Positions 6,783 through 13,305 of a stretch of 14,585 nucleotides of DNA are shown in pieces. This DNA is from DATHVI01 sp035461385. GTDB taxonomy: Bacteria > Actinomycetota > Thermoleophilia > Solirubrobacterales > 70-9. Location: positions 1-14,585 of the forward strand of contig DATHVI010000066.1 of the NCBI GenBank assembly GCA_035461385.1, read 5' to 3'. Made by a program: the position numbers and the translations under genes. Below the pieces are notes generated by a model. It had not been told where the DNA came from. It searched no databases and saw nothing but the letters and a program-made list of their open reading frames with translations. Numbering within the stretch: the first letter of the stretch is position 1; each line of letters begins with the position of its first letter.

Positions 6783-6797
6783 CCGTGGCACCCACGG
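6783..6797 (+). other. Perfect hairpin at the -35 region of the SCP2-like gene
   Basis: CCGTGG-CAC-CCACGG is a perfect 6-bp dyad located 13 nt before the TACGCT hexamer. It follows the acyltransferase stop by about 30 nt and lacks a T-tract, so it may be an operator or a weak terminator. Confidence 0.4.
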
Positions 6798-6809
6798 GTA
6801 CCGCGGGTA

Positions 6810-6815
6810 TACGCT
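6810..6815 (+). promoter_or_regulatory. Putative -10 hexamer TACGCT for the gene at 6827
   Basis: TACGCT (inside TATACGCT) stands 11 nt before ATG 6827. The transcript would have at most a few untranslated bases. Confidence 0.5.
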
Positions 6816-6826
6816 GCCGGGCGGAG

Positions 6827-7294
6827 ATGGTTGTGAGCGCTGGGATCGGTCGCGGTGGGACGTCGACGGATGCGCCCGCCGGCCCGTCCGGCGACGAGCT
6901 CCGCGAGTTGCTCGAGCGGACCCTGGCCGAGCTCGACGGCGACGAGCGCCGCGGCCCGCTGCTGGGGGCGAGCGGGATGAGCGTTCGCCTCGTCGTCTCC
7001 GACCTCGGGCTCACCCTCGACGTCGCCGCGGCCGACGAGCCGGGTCGCCACCTCAGCTGGTCGTTCGACGGCGACCTCGGCGCCGAGCCCGCGCTCGAGC
7101 TCGAGATGGACTCGGCGGTCGCGCACCGCTTCCTGCAAGGGGACGAGAGCCTGGCGGTCGCGATCGCGCGAGGACGTGCGCGCTGCCGCTGCGGTGCGCG
7201 CGGCGCGGTTGCCTTCCTCCCCGTCGCGCGGCTGATCGCCGAGCGCTACCGGGCCCTGGCGGCGGCTCACTCGCCGACGCCGGCCCCCGGCTGA
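6827..7294 (+). CDS. Small SCP2-like (sterol carrier/lipid-binding fold) protein
   Basis: The 155-residue cytosolic protein has a Gly/Thr/Pro tail and an acidic helix (DELRELLERTLAELDGDE). The following region, about residues 55-145, reads like an SCP2-type domain: a strand-rich part (VRLVVSDLGLTLDVAA), LSWSFDGDLG, then the family-like block LEMDSAVAHRFLQGDESLAV with AIARGRARC. Such domains bind hydrophobic ligands or occur as accessory parts of other enzymes; the ligand here is unknown. ATG 6827 is reported. GTG 6833 is a fair alternative because GGAG (6823-6826) lies 6 nt before it. The gene has its own -10-like element, so it is probably transcribed separately from the acyltransferase operon although it follows in the same direction. 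Family assignment is by pattern only. Confidence 0.6.
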   Translation: MVVSAGIGRGGTSTDAPAGPSGDELRELLERTLAELDGDERRGPLLGASGMSVRLVVSDLGLTLDVAAADEPGRHLSWSFDGDLGAEPALELEMDSAVAHRFLQGDESLAVAIARGRARCRCGARGAVAFLPVARLIAERYRALAAAHSPTPAPG

Positions 7295-7322
7295 CGACCG
7301 CGGCGACCGCCCGGCTCGCGGG

Positions 7323-7351
7323 TTGACTGGCGACACCGAGGGGCGTAGCCT
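7323..7351 (+). promoter_or_regulatory. Strong sigma-70-type promoter upstream of the hairpin-rich region
   Basis: TTGACT (7323-7328), a 17-nt spacer and TAGCCT (7346-7351) form the best plus-strand promoter in the window. Transcription would start near 7358, about 250 nt before the cyclase start codon, with no convincing ORF directly behind it. Confidence 0.65.
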
Positions 7352-7357
7352 GAGCGG

Positions 7358-7525
7358 TACGGATCAGGCAGCAGGCCGCAGTGGGCCTCGACGCTGCGGC
7401 GCCCCTCGGCGACTGGGGCGCGAGCCGGGGCTCGCGAGGCGCCCAAGCGCCGCAGGCCGACGTAGCGGGCCGTGATGCCCGCCAGGCGACGGGGCCGAGC
7501 AAAGCGACCCCGTCGCCTCACGCTT
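7358..7525 (+). ncRNA. Candidate structured RNA (independent ncRNA or 5' leader of the cyclase gene)
   Basis: Behind the promoter lies a dense series of perfect stems. A 9-bp long-range stem joins CTGCGGCGC (7394-7402) to GCGCCGCAG (7447-7455). It encloses a 7-bp hairpin CGCGAGC-CGGG-GCTCGCG (7419-7436). A 6-bp hairpin follows, GCGGGC-CGTGAT-GCCCGC (7465-7482), and then a 10-bp hairpin GGCGACGGGG/CCCCGTCGCC (7485-7494 with 7508-7517). CCGCAG (7376-7381) can pair alternatively with 7394-7399. The reading frames across it are biased, motif-free sequence. There is no U-tract after the last stem. It fits no RNA family I know; the SRP RNA, RNase P and tmRNA hallmarks are absent. The exact ends are estimates. 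Part of this could be a chance effect of high GC, but perfect 9- and 10-bp stems are more than expected. Confidence 0.45.
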
Positions 7526-7598
7526 GGAGCGGGTTTCGCGGCTGGTGCGGGGGAAAGCGGCGGCAGGCCGGAGCGGGGGAGGCGGCGGCAGATGTCTC

Positions 7599-7604
7599 TA
7601 GGAT
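7599..7604 (+). promoter_or_regulatory. Putative -10 hexamer TAGGAT for leaderless GTG at 7613
   Basis: TAGGAT is followed by 8 nt and GTG 7613. No -35 match is seen at 16-18 nt upstream. Confidence 0.5.
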
Positions 7605-7612
7605 CGCGGCGA

Positions 7613-8806
7613 GTGCCGGACGACGTGATCCCGATCAACGAGGCGGCTCGGATCTCAGGGGTCTCCGCGTCCACCCTGCGACGCTGGGCGGCCGCCGGCG
7701 TGATCCCGGTCGGCGACCGCGGCTGGACCGCCCCCGCGGCGGCGCATGCGCGGGTCGTCGCGCGGATGCGCGACCGCGGGCATTCGCTCGCCGAGCTGCG
7801 CGAGGCTGTCGCCGAGGGCCGGCTCGCGACTGGCTACGTCGAGCACCTCGTCCCCCAGAGCGAGCGCGACCTCACCCCGGCCGAGGTCGCACGGGCGACC
7901 GGTCTCGAGCCGGAGCTGATCGAACGGATCACGAGCCTGCTCGGGACGCCGACCGCGGTCGAGGGGATGCTCAGCGAGCAGGATGCCGCCGCGATCGAGG
8001 TGATCGCCGACGTGCTTCGCGCCGGGCTGCCGCTGGTCGCGCTGCTGCAGTTGATTCGGGTCTACGCGCAGTCGATCCGCAAGATCGCCGAGGCCGAGGT
8101 GCGGCTCCTGCACCTGTTCGTCCACGAGCCGCTGATCCGTGATGGGGTCGACCCACTCGAGATGGCCGAGCAGCTCGAGTCGCTCGCCCGCGACCTGATG
8201 CCAGCCGCCTCCCCGCTGATGGACTATCTCCATCAGCGCTACCTGCGGTTCTTCCTCGAGCAGGACGTCGTCGGCCACATGGAGACCGACTTCGGCGACC
8301 GCCGCCAGCTCGGCGAGGTGCAGATGGCGTTCTGCTTCGTCGACCTCACCGGGTTCACCCGCTACACCGAGGAGGAGGGCGACGAGGAGGCGCTCGACCT
8401 CGTCGAGCGGTTCACCGAGACGGTTGAGGCGACCCTGCCCGCGGAAGCGCTGGTGGTGAAGACGATCGGCGACGAGGTGATGATCGTCTCGCGCGACCCG
8501 GCGACGCTCGCCGAGTGGGCGGTCGGCTTCCTGGTCCTGTTCCCCGACCGGCCCCAGCCCCGGGTCGGCATCCACTGTGGACGGGCGGTCTACCGCGACG
8601 GCGACTACTTCGGCACCGACGTCAACCTCACCCACCGGGTGGTCGCACGCGCGATCGGCGGCGAGGTGATGGTGACGGCGGCCATCGTCGAGGCGATCGG
8701 CGATTCGGACTTCCTCGAGTTCGAGCCGATCGGCCGGGTCGAGCTGAAGGGCTTCGGATCGCCGGTTGAGCTCTACACCGTCCGCGCCCGCGCGACCGAC
8801 GACTGA
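7613..8806 (+). CDS. MerR-type helix-turn-helix / class III adenylate (nucleotidyl) cyclase fusion
   Basis: The 397-residue product begins with a MerR-like DNA-binding motif (INEAARISGVSASTLRRWAA, about 7-26) and its wing and helix (ARVVARMRDRGHSLAELREA). A second helical region about 86-225 includes LTPAEVARATGLEPELIERI and resembles the helical regulatory domains that precede mycobacterial-type cyclases. A class III cyclase domain fills about 232-393. All key residues are visible: metal ligands Asp244 (FVDLTGF) and Asp287 (IGDEVM), purine-selecting Lys283 and Asp331 (DYFG), and transition-state Asn338 and Arg342 in VNLTHR. It is therefore probably an active adenylate cyclase making cAMP; the Lys/Asp pair argues against cGMP. 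No membrane segment is present, so it is cytosolic. GTG 7613 was chosen for the TAGGAT 8 nt upstream; ATG 7592 is an alternative. Coupling of DNA binding to cAMP synthesis is inferred. Confidence 0.9.
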   Translation: MPDDVIPINEAARISGVSASTLRRWAAAGVIPVGDRGWTAPAAAHARVVARMRDRGHSLAELREAVAEGRLATGYVEHLVPQSERDLTPAEVARATGLEPELIERITSLLGTPTAVEGMLSEQDAAAIEVIADVLRAGLPLVALLQLIRVYAQSIRKIAEAEVRLLHLFVHEPLIRDGVDPLEMAEQLESLARDLMPAASPLMDYLHQRYLRFFLEQDVVGHMETDFGDRRQLGEVQMAFCFVDLTGFTRYTEEEGDEEALDLVERFTETVEATLPAEALVVKTIGDEVMIVSRDPATLAEWAVGFLVLFPDRPQPRVGIHCGRAVYRDGDYFGTDVNLTHRVVARAIGGEVMVTAAIVEAIGDSDFLEFEPIGRVELKGFGSPVELYTVRARATDD

Positions 8807-8842
8807 CAGCCGGACGGCAAAGGAGACGGCTGACGGTCGGCG

Positions 8843-8848
8843 TAAGAT
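8843..8848 (+). promoter_or_regulatory. Putative -10 hexamer TAAGAT upstream of the tilS operon
   Basis: TAAGAT lies 37 nt after the cyclase stop and 8 nt before GTG 8857, at the left edge of the tandem repeat. It would drive the repeat and tilS-hpt. No clear -35 is seen. Confidence 0.5.
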
Positions 8849-8855
8849 CGCCAAT

Positions 8856-9059
8856 TGTGAGGGCGCGGTGCCGGAACCGATTCGCGGCGGGTTGGCCGTG
8901 CCTGGCCATGTCGGCGCCGCGAGCAGCAGGTAAGGCGGCGAAGCCGCCGCAGGTGACTGTGAGGGCGCGGTGCCGGAACCGATTCGCGGCCGGTTGGCCG
9001 TGCCTGGCCATGTCGGCGCCGCGAGCAGCAGGTAAGGCGGCGAAGCCGCCGCAGGTGAC
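8856..9059. repeat. 102-bp tandem repeat, two copies, one mismatch
   Basis: Units 8856-8957 and 8958-9059 are identical except G8889/C8991. Each begins TGTGAGGGCGCGGTGCC and ends with a perfect hairpin GGCGGC-GAA-GCCGCC followed by GCAGGTGAC. The near identity implies a recent duplication or active homogenisation. The period is a multiple of three. The hairpin plus GCAGGTGAC end resembles the sequence at 7439-7461 (GGCGC-CCAA-GCGCC, then GCAGGCCGAC), so both may belong to an intergenic repeat family of this genome. Confidence 0.95.
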
Positions 9060-9093
9060 TGTTCCGAAGCCGCCGAGCCGCCCGGAGCAATGA
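8857..9093 (+). CDS. Possible 78-residue repeat protein encoded by the tandem repeat
   Basis: A frame beginning with GTG 8857, 8 nt after TAAGAT, stays open through both repeat units. It would encode two identical 34-residue repeats (each with RARCRNRFAAGWPCLAMSAP and a KAAKPPQVTV end) plus a Pro-rich tail. Its TGA (9091-9093) overlaps the start of tilS, as in coupled operon genes. The product is basic with two Cys per repeat and matches no family I know. Against it: the repeats look like an intergenic element, and an open frame is easily kept when the period is 102. Treat it as a hypothesis; it may equally be a transcribed, untranslated leader. Confidence 0.3.
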   Translation: MRARCRNRFAAGWPCLAMSAPRAAGKAAKPPQVTVRARCRNRFAAGWPCLAMSAPRAAGKAAKPPQVTVPKPPSRPEQ

Positions 9094-10451
9094 TGGAGAA
9101 AGCCGCTGCCCTCGACGAACTGCGCGAGCTCGTCGCCGCGAGCGGCTTGATCGACCCCGGCTCGTCGGTCGTCGTGATGACCTCGGGTGGGCCCGACTCC
9201 GCCTGCGCGGCGGCGGCGGTCGCCCGGCTGCTCGGCGCCGAGCCGGTTCACGCGCTGCACGTGAACTACGCGCTTCGCGGGGGGGCGGGCGAGTCGGAGG
9301 CGGCGTGCCGGCGGCTGTGCGCGGCGCTTCGCCTCGACCTCCACATCGAGCGCTCCGACCCGGCTCTGCTCGAGGGACGGAACCTCCAAGCGGCCGCGCG
9401 GGAGATCCGCTACGACGCCGCCGAGCGCCTGCGGGTGAGGACCGGAGCCGACCTGGTCGTCACCGGGCACACCCTCACCGACCTCGCCGAGACCGTGCTC
9501 TATCGCCTCGCGGCGTCCCCCGGCACCCGTTCGCTGCTCGGGCTTCCGCCCCGCTCCGGGAGGGTGGTGCGCCCGCTGCTAGCGATCGATCGCGACCGGG
9601 CGCGCGAGCTCGCCGCCGGCGCCGGGCTCGCGTTCGCCGACGACGAGACCAACGACGACCCAACCTTCGCCCGCAACCGGATCCGCGCCCGGGTGCTGCC
9701 CGAGCTGCGCGAGCTGAGCGCCGCCGCCGAGCGCAACATCGCCGCGACCCGCGCCGAGCTCGCCGAGGAGGCGGAGCTGCTCGACCGAGTCGTGCTCGAG
9801 GCGCTCGACTCGGCGGGTGCGGGGGCGGGGGCGATCGCGGTCCGCGCCGCCGAGCTCGATCGCTGGGAGCCGGCGCTGCGGCGCCTCGCGCTGCGGGCGC
9901 TCGCCGAGCGCGCCGCCGGGCGCCCGGTGCCGATTGGATCTGCCCGGACGGCCGAGATCCTCGACCTCGCCGCCCGGCCCGGTGGCGGCGAGATCGACCT
10001 CGGGCGCGGGTTGACCGCCGCCTGCGAGGCGGGGTTCGTCCGCTTCCGCGCCTCGGCCGCCGAGGCGGCGCCCGAGCCGGTCGCGCTCCGCCTCCCCGGC
10101 CGCGCTCGGGTTGGGCGCTGGGAGATCCGGGCCGAGCTCCACCCGAGCCCGGTCGAGCCCGCGGGGCCCGAGCTCGCGACCCTCGACGCACGGGCGCTCG
10201 CCGGGCCGGTCGAGGTCCGGACCTGGCGCGAGGGCGACCGCATCCGCCCGCTCGGGATGGCGGGTACGAAGACGCTCGGCGACCTGTTCACCGACCGGCG
10301 TGTGCCGCGGTCGCTGCGCCACGACCTGCCGGTGATCACGGTCGGCGGCGAGGTCGCCTGGGTCGCCGGGGTCGCGGTCTCGGAGGACTTCCGGATCGAC
10401 GACCGCACCGAGGAGGTCGCGGTGCTGACCGCGAGGGTGCTGGACCCGTGA
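9093..10451 (+). CDS. tilS: tRNA(Ile)-lysidine synthetase
   Basis: The 452-residue protein has the N-type ATP pyrophosphatase P-loop SGGPDS (31-36). The family motif GHTLTDLAETVLYRLA (125-140) corresponds to AHHxxDxxET of other TilS enzymes. A C-terminal TilS domain includes WREGDRIRPLGM and TKTLGDLFTDRRVPRSLR. TilS uses ATP and lysine to convert the wobble C of the CAU anticodon of one tRNA-Ile to lysidine, so that it reads AUA; it is cytosolic and normally essential. The length is normal for the two-domain actinobacterial form. Of two adjacent ATGs, 9093 is favoured because GGAG (9084-9087) is 5 nt before it; 9090 would add one residue. The end overlaps the hpt start by 4 nt (GTGA), and the tilS-hpt-ftsH order is widely conserved. 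Confidence 0.95.
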   Translation: MEKAAALDELRELVAASGLIDPGSSVVVMTSGGPDSACAAAAVARLLGAEPVHALHVNYALRGGAGESEAACRRLCAALRLDLHIERSDPALLEGRNLQAAAREIRYDAAERLRVRTGADLVVTGHTLTDLAETVLYRLAASPGTRSLLGLPPRSGRVVRPLLAIDRDRARELAAGAGLAFADDETNDDPTFARNRIRARVLPELRELSAAAERNIAATRAELAEEAELLDRVVLEALDSAGAGAGAIAVRAAELDRWEPALRRLALRALAERAAGRPVPIGSARTAEILDLAARPGGGEIDLGRGLTAACEAGFVRFRASAAEAAPEPVALRLPGRARVGRWEIRAELHPSPVEPAGPELATLDARALAGPVEVRTWREGDRIRPLGMAGTKTLGDLFTDRRVPRSLRHDLPVITVGGEVAWVAGVAVSEDFRIDDRTEEVAVLTARVLDP

Positions 10452-10996
10452 GCCCCGGGCAGGGTCCGGCCGGGCCCGAGGTCGGCGAGACGCTGGTCTC
10501 GGAGCAGGAGCTCAAGCAACGGGTGCGCGAGCTCGGGGAGGAGATCAGTCGCGACTACGACGGGCGCGTGCCGGTGATGATCGGCGTCCTCAAGGGCGCG
10601 GTGCTGTTCATCGCCGACCTAATGCGCGAGCTGACGGTTCCGTGCGAGGTCGACTTCATGGCCGTCTCCTCATACGGATCGGCGACCGATTCATCCGGCG
10701 TCGTGCGGATCCTCAAGGACCTCGACTCGCCGATCGAGGGCCGCGACGTGCTCGTCGTCGAGGACATCGTCGACTCCGGCCTCACCCTCCACTACCTGCT
10801 CAAGAACCTCCGTGCCCGCAATCCCGCCTCGCTCGAGGTCTGCGCGCTGCTGACGAAGCCCGGGCGCCGCCGGGTCGAGCTTCCGATCCGCTACGTCGGG
10901 TTCGAGATCCCGAACCGGTTCGCGGTCGGATACGGCCTCGACCACGCCCAGCGCCACCGCAACCTCCGCTACGTCGCCGCCCTCGCTGAGCGCTGA
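10448..10996 (+). CDS. hpt: Hypoxanthine (guanine) phosphoribosyltransferase
   Basis: This 182-residue purine-salvage enzyme joins hypoxanthine or guanine to PRPP, giving IMP or GMP. Visible are VLKGAVLFIADL (47-58), the substrate loop region VSSYGSAT (73-80), the PRPP-binding signature VLVVEDIVDSGLTL (101-114) with its acidic pair, and the C-terminal VGFEIPNRFAVGYGLD (150-165) that stacks on the base. Length and motifs are standard. The GTG start overlaps the tilS stop (GTGA), so translation is coupled. The reading frame is open far upstream inside tilS, but residues before 10448 belong to a shadow frame. In Bacillus the tilS and hpt products are reported to act together on ftsH transcription; whether this holds here is unknown. 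Confidence 0.95.
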   Translation: MSPGQGPAGPEVGETLVSEQELKQRVRELGEEISRDYDGRVPVMIGVLKGAVLFIADLMRELTVPCEVDFMAVSSYGSATDSSGVVRILKDLDSPIEGRDVLVVEDIVDSGLTLHYLLKNLRARNPASLEVCALLTKPGRRRVELPIRYVGFEIPNRFAVGYGLDHAQRHRNLRYVAALAER

Positions 10997-11081
10997 CCCC
11001 GCTTGCTGCCGGGCCGATCGCGCGAGTCGGACGGGATCGTGACGCCTGTGACGAGCGCCGGCGGCCCCCGAACCCCCCTGG

Positions 11082-11087
11082 TACGCT
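11082..11087 (+). promoter_or_regulatory. Putative -10 hexamer TACGCT of the ftsH transcription unit
   Basis: TACGCT stands 7 nt before a GTG at 11095 and 115 nt before the ftsH ATG. No good -35 is visible. A direct repeat GTGACG-CC-TGTGACG lies upstream near 11039-11053 and might bind a regulator. Confidence 0.5.
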
Positions 11088-11094
11088 GATCTCA

Positions 11095-11154
11095 GTGCCT
11101 CCGGCGGCAGTTTCAAGCCGATTCCGAGCGGGTGCCGAGAGCCCGTCCGGTTGA
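11095..11154 (+). CDS. Possible 19-residue leader peptide upstream of ftsH
   Basis: GTG 11095 opens a 19-codon frame (MPPAAVSSRFRAGAESPSG) ending at TGA 11152-11154, 48 nt before the ftsH start. It has the same -10-to-GTG spacing (7 nt) as the leaderless genes of this window, whereas the ftsH ATG has no visible Shine-Dalgarno. It could be a regulatory upstream ORF or simply chance in a 5' leader. The remaining 206-nt gap between hpt and ftsH shows no clear terminator. Confidence 0.3.
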   Translation: MPPAAVSSRFRAGAESPSG

Positions 11155-11202
11155 ACGAGCAACCACCACCTCGACGGCGACGCACCCCTTGACGATCCAG
11201 CG

Positions 11203-13167
11203 ATGAGACGGTTCATGAGAAGTGCCGCGTTCCCGATCCTGATCGTGATCGTGCTCGCGTTCTTCGCCCAGCGGATGTTCAGCGACGGGGGCCGCGAGGA
11301 GGAGCCCACGTACACCGACTTCAAGGTGCTGGTCACCGACGAGCCGGGGACGATCGAGAAGGTGACGCTCGAGCAGGAGCGCAGCACCGTCAAGTGGATC
11401 GAGACTGACGTCGCCGGCAACGAGGAGGAGCACTCGACGGGCTACCCGTCGGAGACCGAGGCGCAGCTGATCAACCTGCTCGAGCGCCAGGGGATCGAGA
11501 CCGAGGTCGAGGGGACCGGCGGCTCGGGGATCCTCTCGATGCTCACCTACATGCTGCCGTTCATCCTCATCCTCGCCTTCTGGCTGTTCCTGATGAACCA
11601 GATGCAGGGCGGCGGCTCGCGGGTGATGAGCTTCGGCAAGTCGAAGGCGAAGCGGATGTCGGTCGACGCGCCGAAGATCACCTTCCGCGACGTCGCCGGG
11701 GCCGACGAGGCGGTCCAGGAGCTGCACGAGATCAAGGAGTTCCTCGAGAACCCGAAGAAGTTCCAGTCGCTCGGGGCCCGGATCCCGAAGGGCGTCCTCC
11801 TCTACGGCCCGCCGGGCACCGGCAAGACGCTGCTCGCCCGCGCCGTCGCCGGCGAGGCGGGGGTGCCGTTCTTCTCGATCTCGGGCTCCGACTTCGTCGA
11901 GATGTTCGTCGGCGTCGGGGCGAGCCGCGTCCGCGACCTGTTCGAGCAGGCGAAGCAGAACTCCCCCTGCATCATCTTCATGGACGAGATCGACGCCGTC
12001 GGGCGCCATCGCGGCGCCGGCATGGGCGGCGGCCACGACGAGCGCGAGCAGACCCTGAACCAGCTCCTGGTCGAGATGGACGGGTTCGAGATGAAGGACA
12101 ACATCATCCTCATCGCCGCCACCAACCGCCCCGACATCCTCGACCCGGCGCTGCTGCGGCCGGGCCGCTTCGACCGCCAGATCGTCGTCGACCGACCCGA
12201 CCGCAAGGGGCGGACGAAGATCCTCGAGGTCCACACCCGCGGCAAGCCGCTGGCGAAGGAGATCGACCTCGACGCCCTCGCCGGCCAGACCCCCGGGTTC
12301 ACCGGCGCCGACCTCGCGAACCTGATCAACGAGGCGGCCCTGCTCACCGCGCGCTCCGGGCATCGCGAGATCACGATGGAGGAGCTCGAGGAGGGGATCA
12401 TGCGCGTGATCGCCGGCCCGGAGAAGAAGACCCGGGTGATGTCCGAGAAGGAGCGCCTCGTGACCGCGTATCACGAGCTCGGCCACGCGATCGTCGGCCA
12501 CCTGCTGCCGAACTGCGACCCGGTCCACAAGGTCTCGGTCATCAGCCGCGGCCAGGCGCTCGGCTACACGATCTCGCTGCCCGAGGAGGACAGGTTCCTC
12601 ACCACCCGGGCGCAGCTCACCGAGACGATGGCGATGACCCTCGGCGGCCGGGCGGCGGAGGAGATCGTCTTCGGCGAGATCACCACCGGCGCCTCGAACG
12701 ACCTCGAGAAGGTGACCGAGACCGCGAAGCAGATGGTGATGCGGTTCGGGATGTCCGAGCGGCTCGGCCCGCGGGTCTTCGGCCACGACTCGAGCCAGCC
12801 GTTCCTCGGTCGCGACATGAGCTCCGAGCCCGACTACTCGGACGAGATCGCGCGCGAGATCGACGACGAGATCCGCCGCATCGTCGAGGAGGCGCACCAG
12901 ACGGCGAAGGACATCCTCGGCGAGCACCGCGAGCAGCTCGACCGGATCTCGAAGCTTCTGCTCGAGCGCGAGACGATCGACGCCGAGGCGTTCGCGAAGC
13001 TGCTCGAGGGCGCCTCCGAGGAGGAGGTCTTCGGCGCCGACGAGGAGCCCGAGCAGCCCGAGCCGGAGCTGGAGCCCGAGGCCGAGAAGAGGCCCGGTCT
13101 CGAGGGCCCGCGCCCGGTCCCGAAGCCCCGCCCCGGGTTCGCGGCGGAGATGCGCGCCGAGGAATAA
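11203..13167 (+). CDS. ftsH: ATP-dependent zinc metalloprotease FtsH
   Basis: The 654-residue membrane-anchored AAA+ protease degrades misfolded membrane proteins and selected regulators. Order of parts: TM helix 1 (about 8-26), an extracytoplasmic segment (27-108), TM helix 2 (about 109-132), an AAA+ domain with Walker A GPPGTGKT (202-209), Walker B IIFMDEID (257-264), and the second region of homology ending LRPGRFDRQ with arginine fingers Arg322 and Arg325. The peptidase domain follows, with zinc site HELGH (424-428) and third ligand Asp500 in SNDLEK. The C-terminal tail (612-654) is Glu/Pro-rich and probably disordered. All catalytic residues are intact. ATG 11203 is taken; ATG 11215 (MRSAAF) is a possible second start, and neither has a good Shine-Dalgarno. 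It forms the usual tilS-hpt-ftsH neighbourhood but has its own predicted promoter. Confidence 0.97.
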   Translation: MRRFMRSAAFPILIVIVLAFFAQRMFSDGGREEEPTYTDFKVLVTDEPGTIEKVTLEQERSTVKWIETDVAGNEEEHSTGYPSETEAQLINLLERQGIETEVEGTGGSGILSMLTYMLPFILILAFWLFLMNQMQGGGSRVMSFGKSKAKRMSVDAPKITFRDVAGADEAVQELHEIKEFLENPKKFQSLGARIPKGVLLYGPPGTGKTLLARAVAGEAGVPFFSISGSDFVEMFVGVGASRVRDLFEQAKQNSPCIIFMDEIDAVGRHRGAGMGGGHDEREQTLNQLLVEMDGFEMKDNIILIAATNRPDILDPALLRPGRFDRQIVVDRPDRKGRTKILEVHTRGKPLAKEIDLDALAGQTPGFTGADLANLINEAALLTARSGHREITMEELEEGIMRVIAGPEKKTRVMSEKERLVTAYHELGHAIVGHLLPNCDPVHKVSVISRGQALGYTISLPEEDRFLTTRAQLTETMAMTLGGRAAEEIVFGEITTGASNDLEKVTETAKQMVMRFGMSERLGPRVFGHDSSQPFLGRDMSSEPDYSDEIAREIDDEIRRIVEEAHQTAKDILGEHREQLDRISKLLLERETIDAEAFAKLLEGASEEEVFGADEEPEQPEPELEPEAEKRPGLEGPRPVPKPRPGFAAEMRAEE

Positions 13168-13178
13168 GTCCGCGCCAG

Positions 13179-13216
13179 TCCGCGCCGAACGGCCGGTTCC
13201 GCGCCGAACTGCCGGT
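13179..13216. repeat. 19-bp tandem repeat downstream of ftsH
   Basis: TCCGCGCCGAACGGCCGGT (13179-13197) is repeated as TCCGCGCCGAACTGCCGGT (13198-13216), with a partial unit TCCGCGCC at 13169-13176 starting just after the ftsH stop. Function is unknown: possibly a regulator site array or a slippage duplication. The rest of this 163-nt gap holds a short hairpin TCCCG-GACG-CGGGA (13241-13254) without a T-tract, and the folP promoter. Confidence 0.8.
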
Positions 13217-13305
13217 CACCCGTCGGACCGAAGCCCGCCGTCCCGGACGCGGGAGGGGATCAAATGCCCGCGCGTAGCCGCGGACCATGGATTCAGGGCG
13301 GGAGC

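Noticed and set aside
7361..7390. Partial resemblance to bacterial SRP RNA (TCAGG, then AGCAG and GCC)
   Set aside because: The diagnostic GGAAG-containing SRP54-binding loop is missing and the surrounding stems do not form the SRP helix-8 shape.
7472..7612. N-terminal extension of the cyclase from ATG 7472
   Set aside because: The extension is Arg/Gly-rich, runs through the 10-bp hairpin, and lies upstream of the TAGGAT that positions the GTG at 7613.
9465..9494. Possible damage to the second TilS motif (GHTLTDLAET)
   Set aside because: TilS enzymes vary here (for example AHHLNDLLET types), the key Asp and Glu are kept, and the rest of the protein is intact.
11113..12927. 604-codon minus-strand open frame opposite ftsH
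   Set aside because: Low-complexity Leu/Arg/Asp/His sequence without motifs, complementary to the well-supported ftsH.
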